Both the position numbers and the translations under genes were made by a program. From contig OU744454.1 in NCBI GenBank assembly GCA_916610825.1, forward strand, positions 8,868,922-8,932,921: 64,000 nt of DNA. Direction: 5' to 3'. Each line of letters begins with the position of its first letter. Positions within the stretch are counted from its first letter, which is position 1. This DNA is from Haliclystus octoradiatus (taxonomy: Eukaryota > Cnidaria > Staurozoa > Stauromedusae > Haliclystidae). Under the pieces are notes generated by a model. The model was not told the DNA's origin. It made no database searches and saw nothing but the letters and a program-made list of their open reading frames with translations. This document shows, one piece after another, positions 1-13,080 of this stretch.

Positions 1-1735
1 AAAGGACCAAAAACGGACCAAAAGCAATATCTTCTTCTCTTGGGAACTAAAAATTACAAAAAACAATGCCCAGTTCCCTTGCTAATTGAAAATTATAAAA
101 AACAATGCTAAATTCTCTTGGGAAATGAAAATTTCAAAAACAATGCCTTTTTCTTAAGGGTATTCAAAAAAAACAAAAATATTGCCTAATTCTCAAGGAA
201 TTTGAAAACGACCAAAAACGGACCAAAAACAATACCTACTTCCTTTGGGAACCAAAAATGACCACAAAAATGCCCATTGCTCTTGAGAAATGAAAATTAC
301 AAGAAACAGATCCCAATTCACTTGGGAATTGAAAATTATAAAAAACAATGCAAAATTCCCAAGAGAATTAAAAAAGACCAAAAACAATGCCTAATTCTCA
401 AGTCATTTTAAAATTACTAAAAATGGACCAAAAACAAACCAAAAACAATACCTAATTCCCTTGGGAAATAAAAATTACAAAAAACAATTTCCAGTTCCCT
501 TGTAAATTAAAACTTATAAAAAACAATGCAAAAATCCCTTGAGAATTGAAAACTTCAAAAAACAATCCTTTTTTTCCAAGGGAATTGATAAAGACCAAAA
601 ACAATGCCTAATTCTCAAGGAATTTTCAAACGACCAAAAATGGACAAAAAACGGACCAAAAAAATACCTAATTCCCTTGAGAAATTAAAATTACAAAAAA
701 CAATGCCCAGTTCCCTTGTAAATTGAAAATTATAAAAAACAATGCAAAAATCCCTCAAGAATTGAAAATTTCAAAAAACATTACTTAATTCCCTTGGGAA
801 TTTAAAATTACAAAAAACAACGCCTAATTCTCAAGGAGTTTTAAAACGACCAAAAATGGACCCAAAACGGACCAAAAACAATACCTTATTCCCTTGGGAA
901 ATAAAAATTACAAAAAACAATGCCCAGTTCTCTTGTAAATTAAAAATTATAAAAAACAATGCCAAAATCTATTGAGAAATGGAAATTTCAAAACACAATC
1001 CTTTTTTTCCAAGGGAATTGATAAAGACCAAAAACAATGCCTAATTCTCAAGGAAATTTAAAATGACCAAAAATGGACAAAAAACGGACCAAAAAAATAC
1101 CTAATTCCCTTGAGAAATTAAAATTACAAAAAACAATGCCCAGTTCTCTTGTAAATTAAAAATTATGAAACACAATGCCAAAACCCCTTAAGAATTGAAA
1201 ATTGCAAAAAACAATGCCTTTTTTCCAAAAGAACTGATAAAGACCAAAAACAATGCCTAATTCTCGAAGAACTTTGAAACGACCAAAAAAGGACCAAAAA
1301 CGGACCAAAAGCAATATCTTATTCTCTTGGGAACTAAAAATTACAAAAAACAATGCCCAGTTCCCTTGCTAATTGAAAATTATAAAAAACAATGCTAAAT
1401 TCTCTTGGGAAATGAAAATTTCAAAAAACAATGCCTTTTTCTTAAGGGTATTCAAAAAAAACAAAATATTGCCTAATTCTCAAGGAATTTGAAAACGACC
1501 AAAAACGGACCAAAAACAATACCTACTTCCTTTGGGAACCAAAAATGACTACAAAAATGCCCATTGCTGTTGAGAAATGAAAATTACAAGAAACAGATCC
1601 CAATTCACTTGGGAATTGAAAATTATAAAAAACAATGCAAAATTCCCAAGAGATTTGAAAAAGACCAAAAACAATGCCTAATTCTTAAGTCATTTAAAAA
1701 GACCAAAAATGGACCAAAAACGAACCAAAAACAAT
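1..1735 (+). repeat. Left-edge duplicated satellite segment, 1287-bp offset
   Basis: The first roughly 440 bases recur from 1288 with an offset of 1287 bp and few substitutions (for example TTGCTCTTGAG near 289 against TTGCTGTTGAG near 1564). The copies part where one continues into AATTCCC and the other into ATTTTCTCGGG. A segment of the same family at 193-387 also recurs at 4576-4770, 4383 bp away. The leftmost 7 kb is a patchwork without one dominant higher-order period. Confidence 0.6.
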
Positions 1736-4700
1736 ACCTAATTTTCTCGGGACTCAAAAGTGACCACAAAAATGCCCATTTCTCTTGTGAAATGAAAATT
1801 ACAAAAAACAATTCACATTTCACTTGGGAATTGAAAATTACAAAAAACAATGCTTTTTTCTTAAGGGTATTAAAAAAAACCAAAATAATGCCTAATTCTC
1901 AAGGAATTTGAAAACGACCAAAAATTGACCAAAAATATTACGTAATTCTTTTGGGGATAAAAAATTACAAAAAACAATGCTCAGCTCCCTTGAGAATTGA
2001 AAATTATCAAAAACAACGCCAAATTCCCTTGAGAATTGAAAATTTTCAAAACAATGCCAAATTCACTTGGGAATTGAAAATTCAAAAAACAATGCCTTTT
2101 CTCAAGGGAATTGATAAAGACCAAAAACAATGCCTAATTCTCAAGGAATTTTAAAGCGACCAAAAATGGACCAAAAGCGGACCAAAACAATACATAATTC
2201 CCTTGGGAAATAGAAAGTACAAAAAACAATGCCCAGTTCCCTTGTAAACTAAAACTTATAAAAAACAATGCCAAATTCCCTTGTGAATTGAAAATTATTA
2301 AAAACAACGCCAAATTCCCTTGGGAATTGCAAATTTTCAAAACAATGCAAAATTCCTCCATGGGAAAATAAAATTTTAAAAAACAATGCCAAATTGACTT
2401 TTGAAGTGAAAATTCCAAAAAACATTGCCTCTTTCCTAAGAAAATTGAAAAAGACCAAAAACAATACCTTATTCTCTTGGGAACTATAAATTACAAAAAA
2501 CAATGCCCAGTTCCCTTGCTAATTGAAAATTATAAAAAACAATGCTAGATTCTCTTGGGAAATGAAAATGTCAAAAAGCAATGCCTTTTTCTTAAGGGTA
2601 TTCAAAAAAACCAAAATAATGCCTAATTCTCAAGGAATTTCAAAACAAGCAAGAACGGACCAAAAACAATACTTAATTCCCTTGGGAATTAATAATTAAA
2701 GAAAACAATGCCATTCTTTGTCAAGGAATTTTAAAACGACCAAAAATGGACCAAAAACGAACCAAAAACAAAACGTAATTCCCTTGCCAAATAAAAATTA
2801 CAAACAACAATGCCCAGTTCCCTTGTAAATTAAAAATTATAAAAAACAATGCCAAAATCTCTTGAGAAATGAAAATTTCAAAACACAATGCCTTTTTTTG
2901 AAGGGAATTGATAAAGACCAACAACAATTCTTAATTCTCGAAGAATTTCAAAACGACCAACAACGGATCAACATCGGATCAAAAACAATACTTAATTCCT
3001 TTTGGAATCAATCATGACCACAAAAATGCCCATTTCTCTTAGGAAATGAAAATTACAAAAAACAATTTCAAATTCACTTGGGTCTTGAGATTTACTAAAA
3101 ACAATGCCCAATTATCTTTAGAATTGAAAATTAAAATATACAATGCCAAATTCCGTTGGGAATTAATAATTACAAAAAGAATACATGATTCACAAGGAAT
3201 TTAAGCACGACCTAAAACGGACCAAAAACGGACCAAAAACAATACTTAATTTTCTCGGGACTCAAAAGTGACCACAAAAATGCCCATTTCTCTTGTGAAA
3301 TGAAAATTACAAAAAACAATTCACATTTCACTTGGGAATTGAAAATTACAAAAAACAATGTTTTTTTCTTAAGGGTATTAAAAAAAACCAAAATAATGCC
3401 TAATTCTCAAGGAATTTGAAAACGACCAAAAATGGACCAAAAATATTACCTAATTCTTTTGGGGATAAAAAATTACAAAAAACAATGCTCAGCTCCCTTG
3501 AGAATTGAAAATTATAAAAAACAACGCCAAATTCCCTTGAGAATTGAAAATTTTCAAAACAATGCCAAATTCCCCCCCATGGGAAATTAAAATTTTAAAA
3601 AACAATCCCAAATTCACTTTTGAAGTGAAAATTTCAAAAAACATTGCCTCTTTCCTAAGAAAATTGAAAAAGACCAAAAACAATACCTTATTCTCTTGGG
3701 AACTAAAAATTACAATAAACAATGCCCAGTTCCCTTGCTAATTGAAAATTATAAAAAACAATGCTAAATTCTCTTGGGAAATGAAAATGTCAAAAAGCAA
3801 TGCCTTTTTCTTAAGGGTATTCAAAAAAACCAAAATAATGCCTAATTCTCAAGGAATTTCAAAACAAGCAAGAACGGACCAAAAACAATACTTAATTCCC
3901 TTGGGAATTAATAATTAAAGAAAACAATGCCATTATTTGTCAAGGAATTTTAAAACGACCAAAAATGGACCAAAAACGAACCAAAAACAAAACGTAATTC
4001 CCTTGCCAAATAAAAATTACAAACAACAATGCCCAGTTCCCTTGTAAATTAAAAAATATGAAACACAATGCCAAAACCCCTTAAGAATTGAAAATTGCAA
4101 AAAACAATGCCTTTTTTCCAAAAGAACTGATAAAGACCAAAAACAATGCCTAATTCTCAAAGAACTTTGAAACGACCAAAAAAGGACCAAAAACAGACCA
4201 AAAGCAAATCCTTATTCTCTTGGGAACTAAAAATTACAAAAAACAATGCCCAGTTCCCTTGCTAATTGAAAATTATAAAAAACAATGCTAAATTCTCTTG
4301 GGAAATGAAAATTTCAAAAAACAATGCCTTTTTCTTAAGGGTATTAAAAAAAAACAAAAAATTGCCTAATTCTCAAGGAATTTGAAAACGACCAAAAACG
4401 GACCAAAAACAATACCTACTTACTTTGGGAACCATAATTGACTACAAAAATGCCCATTGCTCTTGAGAAATGAAAATTACAAGAAACAGATCCCAATTCA
4501 CTTGGGAATTGAAAACTATAAAAAACAATGCCTTTTTCTTAAGGGTATTAAAAAAACCAAAATATTGCCTAATTCTCAAGGAATTTGAAAACGACCAAAA
4601 ACGGACCAAAAACAATACCTACTTCCTTTGGGAACCAAAAATGACCACAAAAATGCCCATTGCTCTTGAGAAATGAAAATTACAAGAAACAGATCCCAAT

Positions 4701-7700
4701 TCACTTGGGAATTGAAAATTATAAAAAACAATGCAAAATTCCCAAGAGAATTGAAAAAGACAAAAAACAATGCCTAATTCTCAAGTCATTTTAAAACGAC
4801 CAAAAATGGACCAAAAACAAACCAAAAACAATACCTAATTCCCTTGAGAAATTAAAATTACAAAAAACAATGCCCAGTTCCATTGTAAATTGAAAATTAT
4901 AAAAAACAATGCCAAAATCCCTCAACAATTGAAAATTTCAAAAAACAATACTTAATTCCCTTGGGAATTAAAAATTACAAAAAACAATGCCTAATTCTCA
5001 AGGAGTTTTAAAACAACCAAAAATGGACCAAAAACGGGCCAAAAACAATACCTAATTCCCTTGGGAAATAAAAATTACAAAAAACAATGCCCAGTTCCCT
5101 TGTAAATTAAAAATTATAAAAAACAATGCCAAAATCTCTTGAGAAATAAAAATTTCAAAAAACAATCCTTTTTTCCAAGGGAATTGATAAAGACCAAAAA
5201 CAATGCCTAATTCTCAAGGAATTTTAAAACGACCAAAAATGGACAAAAAACGGACCAAAAAAATACCTAATTCCCTTGAGAAATTAAAATTACAAAAAAC
5301 AATGCCCAGTTCCCTTGGGAATTGAAAATTACAAAAAACAATGCCTAATTCTCGAAGAATTTTAAAACGACCAAAAATGGACCAAAAACGGACCAAAAAC
5401 AATACCTAATTCTCTTGGGGATAAAAAAATTACAAAAAACAATGCTCAGTTCCCTTGAGAATTGAAAATTATAAAAAACAATGCCCAGTTCCCTTGTAAA
5501 TCAAAACTTATAAAAAACAATGCAAAAATCTCTTGGGAATTGAAAACTTCAAAAAACAATCTTTTTTTTCCAAGGGACTTGATAAAGACCAAAAACAATG
5601 CCTAATTCTCAAAGAACTCTAAAACGACCAAAAATGGACCAAAAACGGACCAAAAACAATACCTAATTCTCTTGGGAAATAAAAATTACAAAAAACAATG
5701 CCCAGTTCCCTTGTAAATTAAAAATTATAAAAAACAATGCCAAAATCCCTTAAGAATTGAAAATTTCAAAAGATAATACTTAATTCCCTTGGGAATTAAA
5801 AATGACAAAAAACAATACCTAATTCTCAAAGAATTTTAAAACGATCAAAGATGGACCAAAAACGGACCAAAAACAATACCTAATTCCCTTGGGAAATAAA
5901 AATTACAAAAAACAATGCCCAGTTCCCTTGTAAATTAAAAATTATAAAAAACAATGCCAAAATCCCTTAAGAATTGGAAATTTCAAAAAACAATACTTAA
6001 TTCCCTTGGGAATTAAAAATTACAAAAAACAATGCCTAATTCTCGAAGAATTTTAAAACGACCAACAACGGATCAACATCGGATCAAAAACAATACTTAA
6101 TTCCTTTTGGAATCAATCATGACCACAAAAATGCCCATTTCTCTTAGGAAATGAAAATTACAAAAAACAATTTCAAATTCACTTGGGTCTTGAGATTTAT
6201 TAAAAACAATGCCCAATTATCTTTAGAATTGAAAATTAAAATATACAATGTTGGGAATTAATAATTACAAAAACAATGCATGATTCACAAGGCATTTTAA
6301 AACGACCAAAAATGGACCAAAAACGAACCAAAAACAAAACGTAATTCCCTTGCCAAATAAAAATTACAAACAACAATGCCCATTTCTCTTAGGAAATGAA
6401 AATTACAAAAAACAATTTCAAATTCACTTGGGTCTTGAGATTTATTAAAAACAATGCCCAATTATCTTTAGAATTGAAAATTAAAATATACAATGTTGGG
6501 AATTAATAATTACAAAAACAATGCATGATTCACAAGTCATTTTAAAACGACCAAAAATGGACAAAAAACAAACCAAAAACAATACCTAATTCCCTTGAGA
6601 AATTAAAATTACAAAAAACAATGCCCAGTTCCCTTGTAAATTGAAAATTATAAAAAACAATGCCAAAATCCCTCAAGAATTGAAAATTTCAAAAAACAAT
6701 ACTTAATTCCCTTGGGAATTAAAAATTACAAAAAACAATGCCTAATTCTCGAAGAATTTTAAAACGACCAAAAACGGACCAAAAACAATACCTAATTACC
6801 TTGGGAAATAAAAATTACAAAAAACAATGCCCAGTTCCCTTGTAAATTGAAATTATAAAAAACAATGCCAAAATCTCTTGAGAAATGAAAATTTCAAAAA
6901 ACAATCCTTTTTTTCCAAGGGAATTGATAAAGACCAAAAACAATGCCTAATTCTCAAGGAATTTTAAAACGACCAAAAATGGACAAAAAACGGACCAAAA
7001 AAATACCTAATTCCCTTGAGAAATTAAAATTACAAAAAACAATGCCGAGTTCCCTTGGGAATTGAAAATTACAAAAAACAATGCCTAATTCTCAAAGAAC
7101 TCTAAAACGACCAAAAATGGACCAAAAACGGACCAAAAACAATACCTAATTCTCTTGGGAAATAAAAATTACAAAAAACAATGCCCAGTTCCCTTGTAAA
7201 TTAAAAATTATAAAAAACAATGCCAAAATCCCTTAAGAATTGAAAATTTCAAAAGATAATACTTAATTCCCTTGGGAATTAAAAATTACAAAAAACAATG
7301 CCTAATTCTCGAAGAATTTTAAAACGACCAAAAATGGACCAAAAACGGACCAAAAACAATACCTAATTCCCTTGGGAAATAAAAATTACAAAAAACAATG
7401 CCCAGTTCCCTTGTAAATTAAAAATTTCAAAACACAATGCCTTTTTTCCAAGGGAATTAATAAAGACCAACAACAATTCCTAATTCTCGAAGAATTTTAA
7501 AACGACCAACAACGGTTCAACATCGGATCAAAAACAATACTTAATTCCTTTTAGAATCAATCATGACCACAAAAATGCCCATTTCTCTTAGGAAATGAAA
7601 ATTACAAAAAACAATTTCAAATTCACTTGGGTCTTGAGATTTACTAAAAACAATGCCCAATTATCTTTAGAATTGAAAATTAAAATATACAATGCCAAAT

Positions 7701-10700
7701 TCCGTTGGGAATTAATAATTACAAAAACAATGCATAATTCACAAGGAATTTAAACACGACCTAAAACGGACCAAAAACGGACCAAAAACAATACCTAATT
7801 TTCTCGGGACTCAAAAGTGACCACAAAAATGCCCATTTCTCTTGTGAAATGAAAATTACAAAAAACATTTCACAATTCACTTGGGAATTGAAAATTACAA
7901 AAAACAATGCTTTTTTCTTAAGGGTATTAAAAAAAACCAAAATAATGCCTAATTCTCAAGGAATTTGAAAATGACCAAAAATGGACCAAAAATATTACCT
8001 AATTCTTTTGGGGATAAAAAATTACAAAAAACAATGCTCAGTTCCCTTGAGAATTGAAAATTATCAAAAACAACGCCAAATTCCCTTGGGAATTGAAAAT
8101 TTTCAAAAACAATGCCAAATTCCCCTATGGGAAATTAAAATTTTAAAAAACAATGCCAAATTCACTTTTGAAGTGAAAATTTCAAAAAACATTGCCTCTT
8201 TCCTAAGAAAATTGAAAAAGGCCAAAAACAATACCTTATTCTCTTGGGAACTAAAAATTACAAAAAACAATGCCCAGTTCCCTTGCTAATTGAAAATTAT
8301 AAAAAACAATGCTAAATTCTCTTGGGAAATGAAAATGTCAAAAAGCAATGCCTTTTTCTTAAGGGTATTCAAAAAAACCAAAATAATTCCTAATTCTCAA
8401 GGAATTTCAAAACAACCAAGAACGGACCAAAAACAATACTTAATTCCCTTGAGAAATTAAAATTACAAAAAACAATGCCCAGCTCCCTTGTAAATTTAAA
8501 ATTATAAAAAACAATGCCAAAATCCCTCAAGAATTGAAAATTTCAAAAAACAATACTTAATTCCATTGGGAATTAAAAATTACAAAAAACAATGCCTAAT
8601 TCTCAAGGAGTTTTAAAACGACCAAAAATGGACCAAAAACGGACCAAAAACAATACCTAATTCCCTTGGGAAATAAAAATTACAAAAAACAATGCCCAGT
8701 TCCCTTGTAAATTAAAAATTTCAAAACACAATGCCTTTTTTCAAAGGGAATTAATAAAGACCAACAACAATTCCTAATTCTTGAAGAATTTTAAAACGAC
8801 CAACAACGGATCAACATCGGATCAAAAACAATACTTAATTCCTTTTAGAATCAATCATGACCACAAAAATGCCCATTTCTCTTAGGAAATGAAAATTACA
8901 AAAAACAATTTCAAATTCACTTGGGTCTTGAGATTTACTAAAAACAATGCCCAATTATCTTTAGAATTGAAAATTAAAATATACAATGCCAAATTCCGTT
9001 GGGAATTAATAATTACAAAAACAATGCATGATTCACAAGGAATTTAAACACGACCTAAAACGGACCGAAAACGGACCAAAAACAATACCTAATTTTCTCG
9101 GGACTCAAAAGTGACCACAAAAATGCCCATTTCTCTTGTGAAATGAAAATTACAAAAAACATTTCACAATTCACTTGGGAATTGAAAATTAAAAAAAACA
9201 ATGCTTTTTTCTTAAGGGTATTAAAAAAAACCAAAATAATGCCTAATTCTCAAGGAATTTTAAAACGACCAAAAATGGACCAAAAATATTACCTAATTCT
9301 TTTGGGGATAAAAAATTACAAAAAACAATGCTCAGTTCCCTTGAGAATTGAAAATTATCAAAAACAACGCCCAGTTCCCTTGTAAATCAAAACTTATAAA
9401 AAACAATGCAAAAATCCCTTGAGAATTGAAAACTTCAAAAAACAATCTTTTTTTTCCAAGGGAGTTGATAAAGACCAAAAACAATGCCTAATTCTCAAAG
9501 AACTCTAAAACGACCAAAAACGGACCAAAAACAATAGCTAATTCCCTTGGGAAATAAAAATTACAAAAAACAATGCCCAGTTTCCTTGTAAATTAAAAAT
9601 TATAAAAAACAATGCCAAAATCCCTTAAGAATTGAAAATTTCAAAAGATAATACTTGATTCCCTAGGGAATTAAAAATTACAAAAAACAATGCCTAATTC
9701 TCGAAGAATTTTAAAACGACCAAAAATGGACCAAAAACGGACCAAAAACAATACCTAATTCCCTTGGGAAATAAAAATTACAAAAAACAATGCCCAGTTC
9801 CCTTGTAAATTAAAAATTTCAAAACACAATGCCTTTTTTCCAAGGGAATTAATAGAGACCAACAACAATTCCTAATTCTCGAAGAATTTTAAAACGACCA
9901 ACAACGGTTCAACATCGGATCAAAAACAATACTTAATTCCTTTTAGAATCAATCATGACCACAAAAATGCCCATTTCTCTTAGGAAATGAAAATTACAAA
10001 ACACAATTTCAAATTCACTTGGGTCTTGAGATTTACTAAAAACAATGCCCAATTATCTTTAGAATTGAAAATTAAAATATACAATGCCAAATTCCGTTGG
10101 GAATTAATAATTACAAAAACAATGCATAATTCACAAGGAATTTAAACACGACCTAAAACGGACCAAAAACGGACCAAAAACAATACCTAATTTTCTCGGG
10201 ACTCAAAAGTGACCACAAAAATGCCCATTTCTCTTGTGAACTGAAAATTACAAAAAACATTTCACAATTCACTTGGGAATTGAAAATTACAAAAAACAAT
10301 GCTTTTTTCTTAAGGGTATTAAAAAAAACCAAAATAATGCCTAATTCTCAAGGAATTTGAAAACGACCAAAAATGGACCAAAAATATTACCTAATTCTTT
10401 TGGGGATAAAAAATTACAAAAAACAATGCTCAGTTCCCTTGAGAATTGAAAATTATCAAAAACAACGCCAAATTCCCTTGGGAATTGAAAATTTTCAAAA
10501 ACAATGCCAAATTCCCCTATGGGAAATTAAAATTTTAAAAAACAATGCCAAATTCACTTTTGAAGTGAAAATTTCAAAAAACATTGCCTCTTTCCTAAGA
10601 AAATTGAAAAAGGCCAAAAACAATACCTTATTCTCTTGGGAACTAAAAATTACAAAAAACAATGCCCAGTTTTCTTGCTAATTGAAAATTAAAAAAAACA

Positions 10701-12000
10701 ATGCTAAATTCTCTTGGGAAATGAAAATGTCAAAAAGCAATGCCTTTTTCTTAAGGGTTATTCAAAAAAACCAAAATAATGCCTAATTCTCAAGGAATTT
10801 CAAAACAAGCAAGAACGGACCAAAAACAATACTTAATTCCCTTGGGAATTAATAATTAAAGAAAACAATGCCATTATTTGTCAAGGAATTTTAAAACGAC
10901 CAAAAATGGACCAAAAACGAACCAAAAACAAAACGTAATTCCCTTGCCAAATAAAAATTACAAACAACAATGCCCAGTTCCCTCGTAAATTAAAAAATAT
11001 GAAACACAATGCCAAAACCCCTTAAGAATTGAAAATTGCAAAAAACAATGCCTTTTTTCCAAAAGAACTAATAAAGACCAAAAACAATGCCTAATTCTCG
11101 AAGAACTTTGAAACGACCAAAAAAGGACCAAAAACGGACCAAAAGCAATACCTTATTCTCTTAGGAACTAAAAATTACAAAAAACAATGCCCAGTTCCCT
11201 TGCTAATTGAAAATTATAAAAAACAATGCTAAATTCTCTTGGGAAATGAAAATTTCAAAAAACAATGCCTTTTTCTTAAGGGTATTCAAAAAAAAAAAAA
11301 ATATTGCCTAATTCTCAAGGAATTTGAAAACGACTAAAAACGGACCAAAAACAATACCTACTTCCATTGGGAACCAAAAATGACCACAGAAATGCCCATT
11401 GCTCTTGAGAAATGAAAATTACAAGAAACAGATCCCAATTCACTTGGGAATTGAAAATTATAAAAAACAATGCAAAATTCCCAAGAGAATTGAAAAAGAC
11501 CAAAAACAATGCCTAATTCTCAAGTCATTTAAAAACGACCAAAAATGGACCAAAAACAAACCAAAAACAATACCTAATTCCCTTGGGAAATAAAAATTAC
11601 AAAAAACAATGCCCAGTTACCTTGTAAATTAAAACTTATAAAAAACAATGCAAAAATCCCTTGAGAATTGAAAACTTCAAAAAACAATCCTTTTTTTCCA
11701 AGGGAATTGATAAAGACCAAAAACAATGCCTAATTCTCAAGGAATTTTAAAACGACAAAAACTGGACAAAAAACGGACCAGAAAAATACCTAATTTTCTT
11801 GAGAAATTAAAATTACAAAAAACAATGCCCAGTTCCCTTGTAAATTTAAAATTATAAAAAACAATGCCAAAATCCCTCAAGAATTGAAAATTTCAAAAAA
11901 CAATACTTAATTCCCTTGGGAATTAAAAATTACAGAAAACAATGCCTAATTCTCAAGGAGTTTTAAAACGACCAAAAATTTACCAAAAACGGACCAAAAA

Positions 12001-12216
12001 CAATACCTAATTACCTTGGGAAATAAAAATTACAAAAAACAATGCCCAGTTCCCTTGTAAATTGAAATTATAAAAAACAATGCCAAAATCTCTTGAGAAA
12101 TGAAAATTTCAAAAAACAATCCTTTTTTTCCAAGGGAATTGATAAAGACCAAAAACAATGCCTAATTCTCAAGGAATTTTAAAACGACCAAAAATGGACA
12201 AAAAACGGACCAAAAA
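12001..12216 (+). repeat. Representative five-subunit block of the satellite
   Basis: This block shows the grammar of the array. Subunit a (12001-12039, CAATACC start, right half of the dyad complete) is followed by b (12040-12077, TTCCCTTGTAAATT, right half lost; here 38 bp). Then come c (12078-12116, TCTCTTGAGAAATG), d (12117-12155, starting CAATCC with a T run, then TTCCAAGGGAATTG) and e (12156-12216). Subunits a, c and d are exactly 39 bp. Subunit e is 61 bp, which is 39 plus two extra 11-bp words of the form GACCAAAAAYG. The same a-b-c-d-e order recurs throughout, with subunits skipped or duplicated. Confidence 0.85.
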
Positions 12217-12479
12217 AATACCTAATTCCCTTGAGAAATTAAAATTTTAAAAAACAATGCCGAGTTCCCTTGGGAATTGAAAATTACAAAAAACAATGCC
12301 TAATTCTCAAAGAACTCTAAAACGACCAAAAATGGACCAAAAACGGACCAAAAACAATACCTAATTCTCTTGGGAAATAAAAATTACAAAAAACAATGCC
12401 CAGTTCCCTTGTAAATTAAAAATTATAAAAAACAATGCCAAAATCCCTTAAGAATTGAAAATTTCAAAAGATAATACTT

Positions 12480-12495
12480 AATTCCCTTGGGAATT
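12480..12495. promoter_or_regulatory. Example of the satellite dyad, a match to the COE/EBF palindrome
   Basis: The 16 bases AATTCCCTTGGGAATT form a 7-bp inverted repeat around a TT centre. They contain ATTCCCNNGGGAAT, the recognition palindrome known for the COE (Collier/Olf/EBF) family of metazoan homodimeric factors. An identical copy lies at 787-802, and many others occur across the array, along with half-degraded forms such as TCTCTTGGGAA and TTCCCTTGTAA. The motif match is seen directly. Binding in the cell is inference, since satellite DNA may be inaccessible. The same dyad could also form a short hairpin. Confidence 0.5.
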
Positions 12496-12707
12496 AAAAA
12501 TTACAAAAAACAATGCCTAATTCTCGAAGAATTTTAAAACGACCAAAAACGGACCAAAAACAATACCTAATTCCCTTGGGAAATAAAAATTACAAAAAAC
12601 AATGCCCAGTTCCCTTGTAAATTAAAAATTTCAAAACACAATGCCTTTTTTCCAAGGGAATTAATAAAGACCAACAACAATTCCTAATTCTCGAAGAATT
12701 TTAAAAC

Positions 12708-13080
12708 GACCAACAACGGTTCAACATCGGATCAAAAACAATACTTAATTCCTTTTAGAATCAATCATGACCACAAAAATGCCCATTTCTCTTAGGAAAT
12801 GAAAATTACAAAAAACAATTTCAAATTCACTTGGGTCTTGAGATTTACTAAAAACAATGCCCAATTATCTTTAGAATTGAAAATTAAAATATACAATGCC
12901 AAATTCCGTTGGGAATTAATAATTACAAAAACAATGCATAATTCACAAGGAATTTAAACACGACCTAAAACGGACCAAAAACGGACCAAAAACAATACCT
13001 AATTTTCTCGGGACTCAAAAGTGACCACAAAAATGCCCATTTCTCTTGTGAAATGAAAATTACAAAAAACATTTCACAAT
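12708..13080 (+). repeat. Divergent satellite segment with GGATCAACATCGGATC, example copy
   Basis: This copy represents a recurring segment that departs most from the 39-bp consensus. It opens with GACCAACAACGG and ACATCGGATC words, then CCTTTTAGAATC, ATGACCACAAAAATGCCC, GGGTCTTGAGATTTACT, TTATCTTTAGAATTG, CCGTTGGGAATTAATAATT and a CTCGGGACTC word. Roughly thirty copies, some truncated, are spread over the array, for example near 2960, 7515, 14590, 17225, 31525, 37135, 46745 and 56400. It is still satellite (CAATG starts and A-rich tails are visible), probably an old variant block carried inside most higher-order repeats. Confidence 0.7.

Noticed and set aside
12900-12935. CENP-B box-like word CCGTTGGGAA in the divergent segment
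   Set aside because: It resembles the TTCGTTGGAA half of the box but lacks the TTCG core match and the essential CGGG, so it does not qualify.
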